Of a DNA stretch of 12,948 nucleotides, positions 1-7,704 are shown one piece after another. Numbering within the stretch: the first letter of the stretch is position 1; each line of letters starts with the position of its first letter. The stretch is from Immundisolibacter sp. (GTDB lineage: Bacteria; Pseudomonadota; Gammaproteobacteria; Immundisolibacterales; Immundisolibacteraceae), in NCBI RefSeq assembly GCF_041601295.1, contig NZ_JBFIII010000086.1:1-12948 (forward strand), read 5' to 3'. The position numbers and the translations under genes are program-made. The notes under the pieces are model-generated. The model was given only the letters and a program-made list of their open reading frames with translations, made no database searches and was not told the origin of the DNA.

Positions 1-915
1 GGGAACGAAGGGCGCGATTACTACGGCCGACGCGAGGCAGCGCGAGCGGCTCTTGAGCAAGCCCAGTTGCAGTTGCAGGAAGCGCGTGGCCAGTTGAATA
101 CCTACCAGCGGCAAACGGAAGGCAATGAGCCACTCCTGCTGTTCTCCCAGAACAGTGGAATGAACGCCGATCCGGAACTGGCGCAGCGAATTCTGGTCCT
201 GGAGAAGAATCTGGATTCGCTTCTGTTGCGTTATCAGGACGAACACCCGGATGTCGTTGCCACGCGTCGCCTTATCGAAACGCTTAAGGCACGTGAGCCC
301 AGGGGGCCAGATATGGCTGCTGGCGCCCAATCAGCGGGGATGTTCGCTGAGCAAATGAGTATTGCCCGGGCCGAAGCCGAGGCACGGGTTGCAGCGCTGG
401 AAACCCGCGTTGCAGCGTATGCTGCACGCTACAAAAAAATGGCGGAGGCGGTGGATCAGGTTCCGGCGATAGAGCGGGAGTATTCCGCGCTGGCGCGTGA
501 CCATCAGATTCTGAAAACGAATTATGACGAGTTATTGGCTACCCGGGAAAAAGCCAGTATTTCTCAGGATGTGGAAAACAAGACAACTGCGGTGGAATTC
601 CGAATCATAGACCCACCTACTGTACCGATATCTCCTGCGGCTCCGAACCGTTTGATGTTGACCAGCGCGCTCCTGCTGTTGGCGATCGGATCGGGATTGG
701 GCACCGCATTCGTGTTGGCCCAGCTCCGGCCAACAATCGATTCGACCCGTCTGTTGGAGGACCTGACCGGTCGTCCGGAGGTCATCACCGTGTCCACGCA
801 CGTAACCGAGTCGAACCAACGGTTACGGCGTCGATCAATCGCCTCGTATTCGTTCGCCAGCCTGGCCTTGTTCGGTGCCTATGGTGCCGCACTAGCCCTG
901 AACATACTCAGGTGA
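1..915 (+). CDS. XrtA-locus polysaccharide chain length determinant (Wzz/GNVR family), 5'-truncated by window edge
   Basis: Inner-membrane co-polymerase that sets EPS chain length with its partner tyrosine kinase. The frame is open from base 1 (GNEGRDYYGRREAARAALEQ...), so the true start lies upstream; an internal TTG at 67 is not a start. The 304 visible residues are the C-terminal part of a protein that is usually about 500 aa. They show a long charged helical, coiled-coil-like region (residues 10-150), the family-typical EHPDVVATRR segment (about 81-90) and a GNVR-like segment near 154-190 (VPAIEREYSALARDHQILKT). The proline-rich PPTVPISPAAPNR follows just before a transmembrane helix (about 218-242), as in Wzz proteins. 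A second hydrophobic stretch closes the protein (about 285-303). No kinase domain is fused; the kinase is the next gene. The family call (TIGR03007 type) is strong; the missing N-terminus should hold the first membrane helix and Wzz domain. Confidence 0.9.
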   Translation, partial: GNEGRDYYGRREAARAALEQAQLQLQEARGQLNTYQRQTEGNEPLLLFSQNSGMNADPELAQRILVLEKNLDSLLLRYQDEHPDVVATRRLIETLKAREPRGPDMAAGAQSAGMFAEQMSIARAEAEARVAALETRVAAYAARYKKMAEAVDQVPAIEREYSALARDHQILKTNYDELLATREKASISQDVENKTTAVEFRIIDPPTVPISPAAPNRLMLTSALLLLAIGSGLGTAFVLAQLRPTIDSTRLLEDLTGRPEVITVSTHVTESNQRLRRRSIASYSFASLALFGAYGAALALNILR

Positions 916-919
916 GGAG
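914..919 (+). promoter_or_regulatory. Shine-Dalgarno site of the tyrosine autokinase gene
   Basis: GAGGAG lies six bases before the ATG at 926 and overlaps the TGA stop of the preceding gene (913-915). It is the best ribosome binding site in the window. Most other genes here start at stop-start overlaps with poor sites, so this gene is probably translated independently at a good rate. Confidence 0.75.
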
Positions 920-925
920 TACGAC

Positions 926-1888
926 ATGAGCATCATTGAGCGCGCCATGCAGCGTGGTGCGGGCGAGAAGCCAAATGACACCGCAGGGGCGCCAGACAAA
1001 GACCCGGGAGTCCTTGATAAGGACGCGGCTCAGTTGCACGGTGACGTTGCGGGAACCTCACCTGCTCACCAACCGGAGGTCGCTGCGGGGGACGATACGC
1101 GGTCTGGCCTGGAATCCGATGACTCCGCCGCGCGCGGGTCATCGTCTCGTCCCAATGCGCTGAACCTGGCGCTGATGCGCCGTCAAGGGTTTCTTGTTCC
1201 CGGGGACGGGCGCAGCGTCTTGGCGGAAGAGTTCAGAATACTGAAGCGGCCAATTCTGGCCAATGCATTCGGTGAGTCCGGGCATCGGGTGGACCGCAGA
1301 AATGTAGTCATGGTCACCAGTGCCCTGCCAGGCGAAGGGAAAACCTATACGGCGGTCAACCTTGCATTATCGATCGCGACTGAACTGCAAAGAACGGTGC
1401 TGTTGGTCGATGCCGATGTAGTCAAACCGTCGATTGCGGCCCGGACCGGGCTAACGGTGGACCGGGGTTTGATTGACCTTTTAGAACATCCGGGCCGAGA
1501 TATTTCAGATTTTCTCGTCAGGACCAATGTGCCCAATCTGGTGGTCCTTGGTGCCGGACGCAGCCATGGCCGTTCCACCGAGCTTTTGGCCAGCGCCGCC
1601 ATGGCGCAACTGGTGGATGAGTTGAGTACTCGCTATCCAGACCGCCTTGTCCTGTTTGACTCTCCGCCGATGCTCTCCACCAGCGAATCCAGCGTGTTGG
1701 CACGTCATATGGGCCAGATCGTGCTCACGGTACAAGCTGGAAAAACGCCCCGAGCGGCGGTGTCGCGGGTTGTGAAGATGCTCGATGTTTGCGACATTGT
1801 TATCCCGGTGCTCAACAAGGCTGCCGGAATACCGGGAATGAATTACGCGATGGGCTATTACCTGGACGGAAAGTACGGTAGACAATGA
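926..1888 (+). CDS. XrtA-associated BY-type tyrosine autokinase
   Basis: Cytoplasmic P-loop tyrosine autokinase that works with the chain-length determinant encoded just upstream to control EPS polymerisation and export. The 320-aa protein has a Walker A motif at 132-140 (SALPGEGKT), the BY-kinase Walker A' at 158-164 (VLLVDAD) and Walker B ending at D245 (LVLFDSPPML). A C-terminal tyrosine cluster (Y307, Y311, Y312, Y317) is the expected autophosphorylation tail. The first 75 or so residues are acidic, Gly/Ala/Asp-rich and look disordered. A QGFLVPGDGRSVLAEEFRILKRPIL-like linker (about 91-115) then leads into the kinase fold; the EEFR segment is typical of the family. The start is ATG 926 behind GAGGAG. 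Kinase and Wzz-like partner are split into two genes, unlike the fused enterobacterial Wzc. The TGA stop overlaps the next start (ATGA). The TIGR03018-type call is confident. Confidence 0.93.
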   Translation: MSIIERAMQRGAGEKPNDTAGAPDKDPGVLDKDAAQLHGDVAGTSPAHQPEVAAGDDTRSGLESDDSAARGSSSRPNALNLALMRRQGFLVPGDGRSVLAEEFRILKRPILANAFGESGHRVDRRNVVMVTSALPGEGKTYTAVNLALSIATELQRTVLLVDADVVKPSIAARTGLTVDRGLIDLLEHPGRDISDFLVRTNVPNLVVLGAGRSHGRSTELLASAAMAQLVDELSTRYPDRLVLFDSPPMLSTSESSVLARHMGQIVLTVQAGKTPRAAVSRVVKMLDVCDIVIPVLNKAAGIPGMNYAMGYYLDGKYGRQ

Positions 1889-3339
1889 TAGTTATGGGTA
1901 GCCCGTGGGTCGGAGTCAATCGCTGGGGTGCCGCATTGTTGGGCAGTCTTGTATTCTGCTCAAGTGCCTGGGCCGAAGGTGGCAGTCTGCGGTTGTTTGA
2001 CGTGGAGCCTCGCATATCGGTGAGTGAAACGTACTCGGATGGAGGCATCAGTTCGAACAATTCCTCCGGGGGCTGGATAACGTCGGTCGACCCCGGGTTT
2101 AGTTTGTCCAGACAGGCAGCACGCCTTGAAGCGGATTTTGATTACTCGCTTGGAAGCCGTTATTACGCGGAAGACAGCCACAATTCGATTCGTCATCGGA
2201 TGCACGGAAACGCGCTTGTGGAGTTGATTGAGCGGGAATTGTTCATCGATGCGCTGGTTATCAAGCGCGACCAGCTGACATCGCCTTTGGGTACCTCAAA
2301 TATTGATTCAGGCTTGCAGCGCGACAACCTGACTTCAACCACAAGTTGGCGTATCGGTCCACGGTGGCTGCATCGTTTCGGACGGGTAGCTAATTCGACG
2401 CTGGAGTACCAGATTGACCGTGTTTCGTTCGACGGGGAGGCTGCCAACGACAGTTCGGGTAAGAACATCCGGGCGAACGTGCAAAGCGGCTCGTTATTCG
2501 ATACTTTTTTCTGGGCCATGGACTATACCGATAGCGATATTCGCTATTTGGAATCTGATGACAGGTCACAGTTCGAACGATATTCGGCAACTGTTGGTTA
2601 CAATCTGACAAGAAAGTTAAACGTTTTTTATGTAATAGGTAATGAGACCAATCGCTACAAGGGTTCGCTGGGCGACACTGGGGGCAGTTACTGGAATGTT
2701 GGAGTCGGTTTTACGCCCAGCGTAAGAACGACAATGAACGCAAGTTTTGGCAAGCGCTTCTATGGCGACACCTCCTCGTTCTCCCTGACACACACAGCGC
2801 GCAAGTGGGTTGTCACGGCGGCATACGATGAGACGATAACGACCATTCGGCAGCAGCAGTTTGGCGGGATTTTTCTTATTTGCCCGCCGGAAATTCCGGA
2901 CTGTACTCCGGAGCAAGCTGTAGCGTTCGGAATAGATATAGGTGTCAGAAATGGAACCTATCTTCTCGAGTCCCTGACCGGTTCCGTCGCCTACACTTTG
3001 CCAAAGAGCACACTTACCCTGTCTACCTTTGACCGTACGAGAAAATTTCAGGATTCCAGTGGCCCGGGCGATGAAAGCTCGGGTGTAACCGTCGGGTGGA
3101 ATTGGAAGATCAGCCCGCTGACAAGCCTTAATGTGGGCAGTGGCTGGCTCAAATACAAGCTTCAGGTAATACCGGTCAGGGAGGACGATCGCTGGTTTCT
3201 TCGGGCAGGTATGCAGCGTGACTTGGGGTCGGATATTCATGCCTCCATGAACTATAGCTACCAGAAACGAGACTCTAGCGCCGGCGGCTCTGATTTTAGC
3301 GGGAATACTGTGTCGGCCAGCTTGACAAAGACGTTCTAG
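1885..3339 (+). CDS. TIGR03016-type PEP-CTERM-system outer membrane beta-barrel protein
   Basis: Predicted outer-membrane barrel of unproven function that typically accompanies exosortase A EPS loci. The 484-aa protein opens with a signal peptide (positive R13, hydrophobic AALLGSLVF, cleavage predicted after AWA at residue 30). The mature part is rich in alternating polar and aromatic strands with Ser/Thr/Gly/Asp turns. It ends in SLTKTF, a terminal phenylalanine as in BAM substrates. The only mature cysteines are C333 and C340, in a loop that looks inserted (LICPPEIPDC). The start at 1885 overlaps the kinase stop as ATGA; ATG 1894 (M4) is an alternative. The only upstream SD-like stretch, GGAAAG (1868-1873), is weak, so coupling to the kinase is likely. 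The gene is clearly AT-richer than those at the 3' end; bases 2581-2640 are 32% G+C. A role as EPS or protein conduit is inference only. Confidence 0.85.
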   Translation: MIVMGSPWVGVNRWGAALLGSLVFCSSAWAEGGSLRLFDVEPRISVSETYSDGGISSNNSSGGWITSVDPGFSLSRQAARLEADFDYSLGSRYYAEDSHNSIRHRMHGNALVELIERELFIDALVIKRDQLTSPLGTSNIDSGLQRDNLTSTTSWRIGPRWLHRFGRVANSTLEYQIDRVSFDGEAANDSSGKNIRANVQSGSLFDTFFWAMDYTDSDIRYLESDDRSQFERYSATVGYNLTRKLNVFYVIGNETNRYKGSLGDTGGSYWNVGVGFTPSVRTTMNASFGKRFYGDTSSFSLTHTARKWVVTAAYDETITTIRQQQFGGIFLICPPEIPDCTPEQAVAFGIDIGVRNGTYLLESLTGSVAYTLPKSTLTLSTFDRTRKFQDSSGPGDESSGVTVGWNWKISPLTSLNVGSGWLKYKLQVIPVREDDRWFLRAGMQRDLGSDIHASMNYSYQKRDSSAGGSDFSGNTVSASLTKTF

Positions 3340-3345
3340 TATTTT

Positions 3346-4431
3346 ATGTACGAGTCCTATTACGGACTGACTGGCAAGCCATTCGCACTTAGCCCGGATT
3401 CACGGTTCTTTTATCCGAGTAAATCCCATAAGCGGGCGATGTCGTACCTCGAGTATGGCGTGCAATCCGGCGAGGGTTTTATCGTTGTTACCGGAGAGGT
3501 GGGCGCAGGTAAGACGACGCTGGTGCAGGGCCTGTTGTCCTCGCTGCGAACAAAACCAATAATTACGGCGAACATCGTCAGCACCCAGCTGGAGGGGGTA
3601 GATCTGCTGCAAACCGTGGCGGGCGCGTTCAAGGTCCCGTACGCCGGCCTTTCAAAAACGGCCCTGCTCGGAAATCTGGAGCGATTTCTTCTCGAGATGT
3701 CCAGGGCCGGCAAGCGTGCATTGCTGGTGGTTGATGAGGTTCAGAACCTAAGTAAATCAGCGCTGGAGGAGCTGCGGATGCTGTCGAATTTGCAGCAGGA
3801 CGCGAAGCCCCTGTTGCAAAGTTTTCTGGTCGGGCAACCGGAGTTCAGAGAAATACTGAAAAGTGCCGATATGCTCCAGTTACAGCAGCGGGTGATTGCC
3901 GCCTACCATCTGGGGCCGCTGGACGAAGCCGATAGTCGCGCCTATATCGAGCACCGGCTTGCGGTGACGGGGTGGTCCGGGCGGCCCAGATTCACGAACG
4001 ATGCATTCGCGGAATTATTCGTTCAAACGGGGGGGGTGCCTCGGCGAATAAACGTTTTTTGTGATCGCCTGTTTCTGATGGGCTATCTTGAGGAACTCGA
4101 CGAGTTTGGCCGTGATGTCGTGTCGCTGGTTGCGGACGATATGGTGGCGGAGTTCGGCGCGCCGCAAACCGGTAGTGCGTCCGCGGTTCCGAGAGGCGAT
4201 TCGCTGGGCGCGGACGACTCGGCGATGCGGCAGCTGGATGTACTCGATGCTCTGGATCGATTAACGACTCAGGGCATCCGGCTGGAACGCTATGTGTTGG
4301 CCGCCTATCGTTCGGTGAGGGAGTTGGCGCAGCGGTGGGATTCTGGCGGTAACAGTGGGTCGCAGAGCGCGTCACGAGGCGACGGACTCAAGGATGCGCC
4401 CGAGCGGGCGCGGCCGCAGTCAGAGGACTGA
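3346..4431 (+). CDS. XrtA/PEP-CTERM-associated AAA ATPase (ExeA-like)
   Basis: Predicted cytoplasmic P-loop ATPase related to the general-secretion ATPase ExeA; its role in the XrtA system is unproven, possibly envelope assembly of the EPS machinery. The 361-aa protein begins MYESYYGLTGKPFALSPD, the conserved opening of the family, so ATG 3346 is secure although TAGTATTTT in front of it has no Shine-Dalgarno site. Walker A is at 50-58 (GEVGAGKTT) and Walker B is LLVVDE, ending at D130-E131. A GGVPRRIN motif (229-236) corresponds to the sensor-2-like region. About 90 residues follow the ATPase core: a Gly/Ser/Asp-rich linker, an amphipathic helical stretch (about 298-330, LDVLDALDRLTTQG...) and a charged, probably disordered tail. 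It lies six bases after the barrel gene, so translation probably depends on reinitiation. TIGR03015-type call. Confidence 0.92.
   Translation: MYESYYGLTGKPFALSPDSRFFYPSKSHKRAMSYLEYGVQSGEGFIVVTGEVGAGKTTLVQGLLSSLRTKPIITANIVSTQLEGVDLLQTVAGAFKVPYAGLSKTALLGNLERFLLEMSRAGKRALLVVDEVQNLSKSALEELRMLSNLQQDAKPLLQSFLVGQPEFREILKSADMLQLQQRVIAAYHLGPLDEADSRAYIEHRLAVTGWSGRPRFTNDAFAELFVQTGGVPRRINVFCDRLFLMGYLEELDEFGRDVVSLVADDMVAEFGAPQTGSASAVPRGDSLGADDSAMRQLDVLDALDRLTTQGIRLERYVLAAYRSVRELAQRWDSGGNSGSQSASRGDGLKDAPERARPQSED
4029..4036 (+). repeat. G8 homopolymer inside the ATPase gene
   Basis: Eight consecutive G residues encode the start of the conserved TGGVPRRIN motif (ACG GGG GGG GTG). It is the longest G run I see in the window; a G7 run occurs at 7315-7321 in the downstream glycosyltransferase gene. 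Such tracts can slip in replication or in sequencing. The reading frame is intact through it. Confidence 0.8.
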
Positions 4432-4521
4432 ATTTGGCATGGCCCGGGGTGGCCGGTGCCGATTCGGCAAAGGTGGAAGGGCGGTCATTTCCGCGATAGC
4501 GACTGGGTGTACCGTTACTTT
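4432..4521 (+). other. 90-base gap before the deacetylase gene, with inverted repeats
   Basis: This is the longest gene-free stretch in the window if the deacetylase starts at ATG 4522. It holds an imperfect inverted repeat: GGCA 4436-4439 with TGCC 4457-4460, and GGCC 4441-4444 with GGCC 4451-4454. A second short one overlaps it (TGCCGA 4457-4462, TCGGCA 4464-4469), so the two structures are mutually exclusive. A GTG at 4456 could start an in-frame 22-residue extension of the deacetylase. I see no promoter or U-tract terminator. Confidence 0.45.
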
Positions 4522-5397
4522 ATGCAGCATGTATTTTCCGTCGACGTCGAGGAGCATTTCCAGGTTGCGGCGCTCGCCTCGCGCGTGAGCAAAGCGGCCT
4601 GGGCCAGTCACCCCAGCCGCGTTGAGGCGAACACCGAGCGGTGTTTGGATATTCTGGACGCCGCGTCTGCCAAGGGGACTTTTTTTGTGTTGGGCTGGGT
4701 TGCCCGCAGATGTCCAAAGCTGATTGGCCGAATAGTTGCCCGCGGCCATGAACTGGCAAGTCATGGCATGGCCCACGACCGGGTCACCGACCTCGGCGCG
4801 AAGGCGTTTAGCCAGGATATTCAGGAGGCCCGGGGCGTGTTGCAGGATCTCGGCGGCGTGTCCGTGGACGGTTATCGGGCGCCATCATTTTCGTTACGGC
4901 CCGAGATGGACTGGGCCTACGCGGCCTTGATCGAAGCCGGTTATCGGTACAGCTCCAGCGTCTATCCGGTTCGGCACGATCACTACGGCGCGCCCGATGC
5001 GCCCCGGCAGGCGTACAGGCCGCTTGCCGACGCGCGGTTTGTGGAACTGCCGATGACGACGGCCCGGGTCGCCAGGATGAATGTTCCGGCCTCCGGTGGG
5101 GGATATTTTCGTTTGCTGCCTTACGCCCTGAGTCGGCGCTTGTTGCGCCGGGTACAGGAACGCGACAAGACAGCGTGCGTTTTCTACATGCATCCGTGGG
5201 AGATTGATTCAGAACAACCCAGGGTGGCTGGCCTGCCCTGGCGCGCCCGTTTCAGGCACTACATCAACCTGCATCGAACCGAGTCGCGGCTGAAGGCGTT
5301 GCTGCACGACTTTTCATGGGCTCGAATGGACCAGGTGTTTTCGCGTGAAATAGCGCAGCCCGAGAACCTGCCGCCGATGGTGCAGGTCAGGCGCTGA
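4522..5397 (+). CDS. XrtA-system polysaccharide deacetylase (NodB fold plus DUF3473-type C-terminus)
   Basis: Carbohydrate esterase family 4-like enzyme expected to remove N- or O-acetyl groups from the EPS or its precursor. From ATG 4522 the protein is 291 aa and opens MQHVFSVDVEEHFQVAAL, matching the usual start of this subfamily with the catalytic Asp motif at residues 6-11. The zinc-binding H-x3-H is SHGMAH (H81, H85). YRAPSF (118-123) is motif 3, and MHPWEID with H224 is the late catalytic motif. The C-terminal RFRHYINLHRTESRLKALLHDF segment is typical of DUF3473. No signal peptide is visible, so it may act in the cytoplasm or be retained by partners. GTG 4456 would add 22 residues that do not look conserved; I prefer 4522 on family grounds, although neither start has a good ribosome binding site. 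Only two bases separate it from the next gene. TIGR03006-type call. Confidence 0.9.
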   Translation: MQHVFSVDVEEHFQVAALASRVSKAAWASHPSRVEANTERCLDILDAASAKGTFFVLGWVARRCPKLIGRIVARGHELASHGMAHDRVTDLGAKAFSQDIQEARGVLQDLGGVSVDGYRAPSFSLRPEMDWAYAALIEAGYRYSSSVYPVRHDHYGAPDAPRQAYRPLADARFVELPMTTARVARMNVPASGGGYFRLLPYALSRRLLRRVQERDKTACVFYMHPWEIDSEQPRVAGLPWRARFRHYINLHRTESRLKALLHDFSWARMDQVFSREIAQPENLPPMVQVRR

Positions 5398-5399
5398 GG

Positions 5400-6422
5400 A
5401 TGGAAATCAAGCGCCTTGATGACGAATTGTTGGAGCCGTGGGATGCGTTCGTAGAGGGCTGTCCGGAAGCGACGTTTTTTCATCGTAGCGGCTGGAAGCG
5501 GGTGCTGGAGCAGGCGTTTGGATTGCGGACACATTTCTTGTGTGCGCTTTCCAACGGACGGATCGAAGGGGTGCTGCCGCTGGCCGAGGTGCGCAGCGTG
5601 CTGTTTGGCAGTTCCTTGGTATCTCTGCCGTTTTGTGTTTACGGCGGATTAGCGGTCAGTAGCGAGTCCGCGGGTCTGGCGCTGGATCAAGCGGCCCAGG
5701 AGCTCGCGCAATCACTGCGGGTCGGACACCTTGAGTACCGCAATCTGGCGCCGCGGCATCCCCACTGGCCAACCAGGAGCGGGTACGTCACGTTTTGCAA
5801 ACAGATCGACGCCGACCCCGACGTCAACATGGAAGCGATACCCCGCAAACAGCGGCGGATGGTGCGCCAGGGCATGAAGGCGGGGCTGGTGAGTGAACTC
5901 GACGCGGGTAACGATCGGTTCTTTTCTGCCTATTCCTGGAATGTGCATCGCCTCGGTACGCCAGTGTTCGGACGTCGCTATTTCGATACGGTGCGTCAGG
6001 TATTCGGCGGGGACTGCCAGGTACTGACAGTGAGTCACCACGGGGAAACGGTGGCCAGCGTCATGAGTTTTTTCTTTCGGGACCAGGTGTTGCCTTACTA
6101 CGGTGGCGGCTTTGGGTCGGCCCGGGAGTACGCAGCGTACGACTTCATGTACTGGGAAGTGATGCGTCGCGCCGCTGAGCAGGGTTGTCGCAGGTACGAC
6201 TTTGGTCGCAGCAGGCTCGACAGCGGGTCTTACAGTTTCAAGAAGAACTGGGGTTTTGAGCCGCAGCCGCTACATTACGAGTGCAAACTGATTCGGGCGC
6301 GGTCGGTGCCGCAGAACAATCCTCAGAATCCCCGCTATCAGCGCCTCATCAAGCTATGGCAGCGACTGCCCTTGCCTGTAGCCAATATCCTGGGTCCCTA
6401 TTTGTCGCGCAGCCTGGGCTGA
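5400..6422 (+). CDS. FemAB family XrtA/PEP-CTERM-associated protein
   Basis: GNAT-fold protein related to FemA/FemX aminoacyl transferases, which make amide bonds using aminoacyl-tRNA. In XrtA loci the substrate is unknown; modification of the EPS or a carrier-linked sugar with an acyl or aminoacyl group is a reasonable inference. The 340-aa protein opens MEIKRLDDELLEPWDAFVEGCPEATFFHRSGW, typical of the family. A basic PRKQRRMVRQGMKAGL segment lies mid-protein, and the second GNAT half ends with the hallmark DFGRSRLDSGSYSFKKNWGF (from D267). No signal peptide or membrane helix is seen, so it is probably cytoplasmic. It starts two bases after the deacetylase stop (TGAGGATG) without a well-placed ribosome binding site, implying coupling. 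The stop (6420-6422) runs into an intercistronic hairpin. TIGR03019-type call. Confidence 0.92.
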   Translation: MEIKRLDDELLEPWDAFVEGCPEATFFHRSGWKRVLEQAFGLRTHFLCALSNGRIEGVLPLAEVRSVLFGSSLVSLPFCVYGGLAVSSESAGLALDQAAQELAQSLRVGHLEYRNLAPRHPHWPTRSGYVTFCKQIDADPDVNMEAIPRKQRRMVRQGMKAGLVSELDAGNDRFFSAYSWNVHRLGTPVFGRRYFDTVRQVFGGDCQVLTVSHHGETVASVMSFFFRDQVLPYYGGGFGSAREYAAYDFMYWEVMRRAAEQGCRRYDFGRSRLDSGSYSFKKNWGFEPQPLHYECKLIRARSVPQNNPQNPRYQRLIKLWQRLPLPVANILGPYLSRSLG

Positions 6423-6443
6423 CCGCCGGGTCTGTGGGCGGTC
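6421..6443 (+). promoter_or_regulatory. Intercistronic hairpin between the femAB-like gene and the TIGR03087 glycosyltransferase gene
   Basis: GACCGCC (6421-6427) and GGCGGTC (6437-6443) form a perfect 7-bp GC-rich stem with a 9-base loop. It begins inside the TGA stop of the upstream gene and ends four bases before ATG 6448. The 3' arm contains the only SD-like purine stretch (GGCGG), so the stem could mask initiation until ribosomes finishing the upstream gene open it. No U-tract follows, so it is not a standard intrinsic terminator. The function is inferred. Confidence 0.45.
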
Positions 6444-6447
6444 CTTT

Positions 6448-7704
6448 ATGGAAGAAATTCTTTTCCTTGCGCATCGCCTGCCGTACCCGCCGAACAAGGG
6501 CGACAAGATCCGCTCTTTCCACATCTTGCGGCATCTGGCACAGAGGTATCGAGTCCATTTGGGCACCTTTGTGGATACTCCGGAGGATGAGCAGCACGTG
6601 CCGATGCTGCGTGGGCTATGCGGTGGCCAGGTGTGCGCCGCCAGGCTGCGTCCGCGGTGGGCTCTGTTGCGTAGCCTCGCCGGTCTGCTCGACGGCAGGC
6701 CGTTGACGGAAGCGTACTATCGCGATAAGCGGGTTGCAGGCTGGGTGTCGACTTTGCTGCGCGAACGGCCGGTGCGCCGGGCGGTGGTTTTTTCATCGTC
6801 CATGGCCCAGTACCTGAGTGGCGCTGCGCAGTTGCGACGGGTGCTCGATCTGGTGGATGTCGATTCCGAGAAATGGCGTCAGTACGCGCTCGCGCGGCGC
6901 TGGCCAGCCGCGGCCCTGTACCGGCGCGAGGCCATTCGCTTGCTGGTCGCCGAGCGTCGCGCGGCCGGCGAGTTTTCCGCAACGCTACTGGTATCGGAGC
7001 AGGAAGCGCAGGTATTCCGTGCCCTGGCACCGGAGGTGGCGTCGCGGGTAAGGGCCATGTCCAACGGGGTCGATACGGATCACTTCGATCCGGCCATTGC
7101 TTACCCGGATCCTTATCAGGGGAGCGGGGGGCGGTGCATGGTGTTTACCGGGGCCATGGATTACTGGCCGAACGTGGACGCGGTGTGTTGGTTTGCCGAC
7201 GCCGTGTTGCCTCGCGTGCTGCAATGTTTGCCGGAGGCCAGGTTCTTTATCGTTGGCCGCGATCCGGCACGCGCGGTTCGCCAGTTGGCACGGCATCCTG
7301 GCGTTATCGTTACCGGGGGGGTTGCCGACGTGCGGCCCTACCTGGCGCACGCTGGTGTCGCCGTTGCGCCCCTGCGGCTGGCGCGAGGTATTCAGAACAA
7401 GGTGCTTGAGGCGATGGCCATGGCTCGGCCGGTAATCGCGAGTCCGCAAGCCTTGGAAGGCCTTTCAGTACGTGTGCCAGAGGACGTGCGGGTTGCCGCC
7501 GACCCCCAGCAATTCAGGCAACAGGTGGTTGACCTCCTGACTTCAGGCGCGGCCGCAGCGGGCCAGGCTGCACGGCGCGCCGTGGTGCGTGATTACGCCT
7601 GGGACAATTGTCTGCAGGTGCTTGATCGCCTGTTGGAATGCCCGGAACCAGCCGATAACGGCAAGAGTGTTATCAGGCCCGGTCAGCCGGCGGGGGCGAT
7701 GTGA
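6448..7704 (+). CDS. TIGR03087-type PEP-CTERM/XrtA-system glycosyltransferase (GT-B, GT4-like)
   Basis: Retaining-type sugar transferase predicted to add one sugar of the EPS repeat to the undecaprenyl-linked intermediate on the cytoplasmic face of the inner membrane; donor and acceptor are unknown. The 418-aa protein opens ILFLAHRLPYPPNKGDKIRS followed by FHILRHLA, the diagnostic start of this XrtA-specific subfamily. The C-terminal half carries FTGAMDYWPNVDAV, VGRDPARAVRQLA and the donor-binding region ARGIQNKVLEAMAMARPV (from A312), where the usual first Glu of the E-x7-E pattern is not obvious but E321 is present. The start is ATG 6448, 25 bases after the femAB-like gene and just behind a hairpin. 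The stop overlaps the exosortase start as GTGA. A G7 run at 7315-7321 encodes part of VTGGVADV. Family call strong, exact linkage unknown. Confidence 0.93.
   Translation: MEEILFLAHRLPYPPNKGDKIRSFHILRHLAQRYRVHLGTFVDTPEDEQHVPMLRGLCGGQVCAARLRPRWALLRSLAGLLDGRPLTEAYYRDKRVAGWVSTLLRERPVRRAVVFSSSMAQYLSGAAQLRRVLDLVDVDSEKWRQYALARRWPAAALYRREAIRLLVAERRAAGEFSATLLVSEQEAQVFRALAPEVASRVRAMSNGVDTDHFDPAIAYPDPYQGSGGRCMVFTGAMDYWPNVDAVCWFADAVLPRVLQCLPEARFFIVGRDPARAVRQLARHPGVIVTGGVADVRPYLAHAGVAVAPLRLARGIQNKVLEAMAMARPVIASPQALEGLSVRVPEDVRVAADPQQFRQQVVDLLTSGAAAAGQAARRAVVRDYAWDNCLQVLDRLLECPEPADNGKSVIRPGQPAGAM

Noticed and set aside
67..915. TTG 67 as the true start of the chain-length determinant
   Set aside because: The frame is open to base 1 with coiled-coil-like residues, and the family needs a much longer N-terminal part, so the gene is cut by the window edge.
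6421..6447. Intrinsic terminator after the femAB-like gene
   Set aside because: The stem is good, but it is followed by CTTTATGG rather than a U-tract, and the operon continues in the same direction.
7282..7300. Sigma-54-type promoter suggested by TGGCACGGCATCC
   Set aside because: The -24-like TGGCAC is present, but no TTGC-type -12 element follows at the right spacing, and the site is inside a coding region. A similar TGGCACG near 1699 fails the same way.
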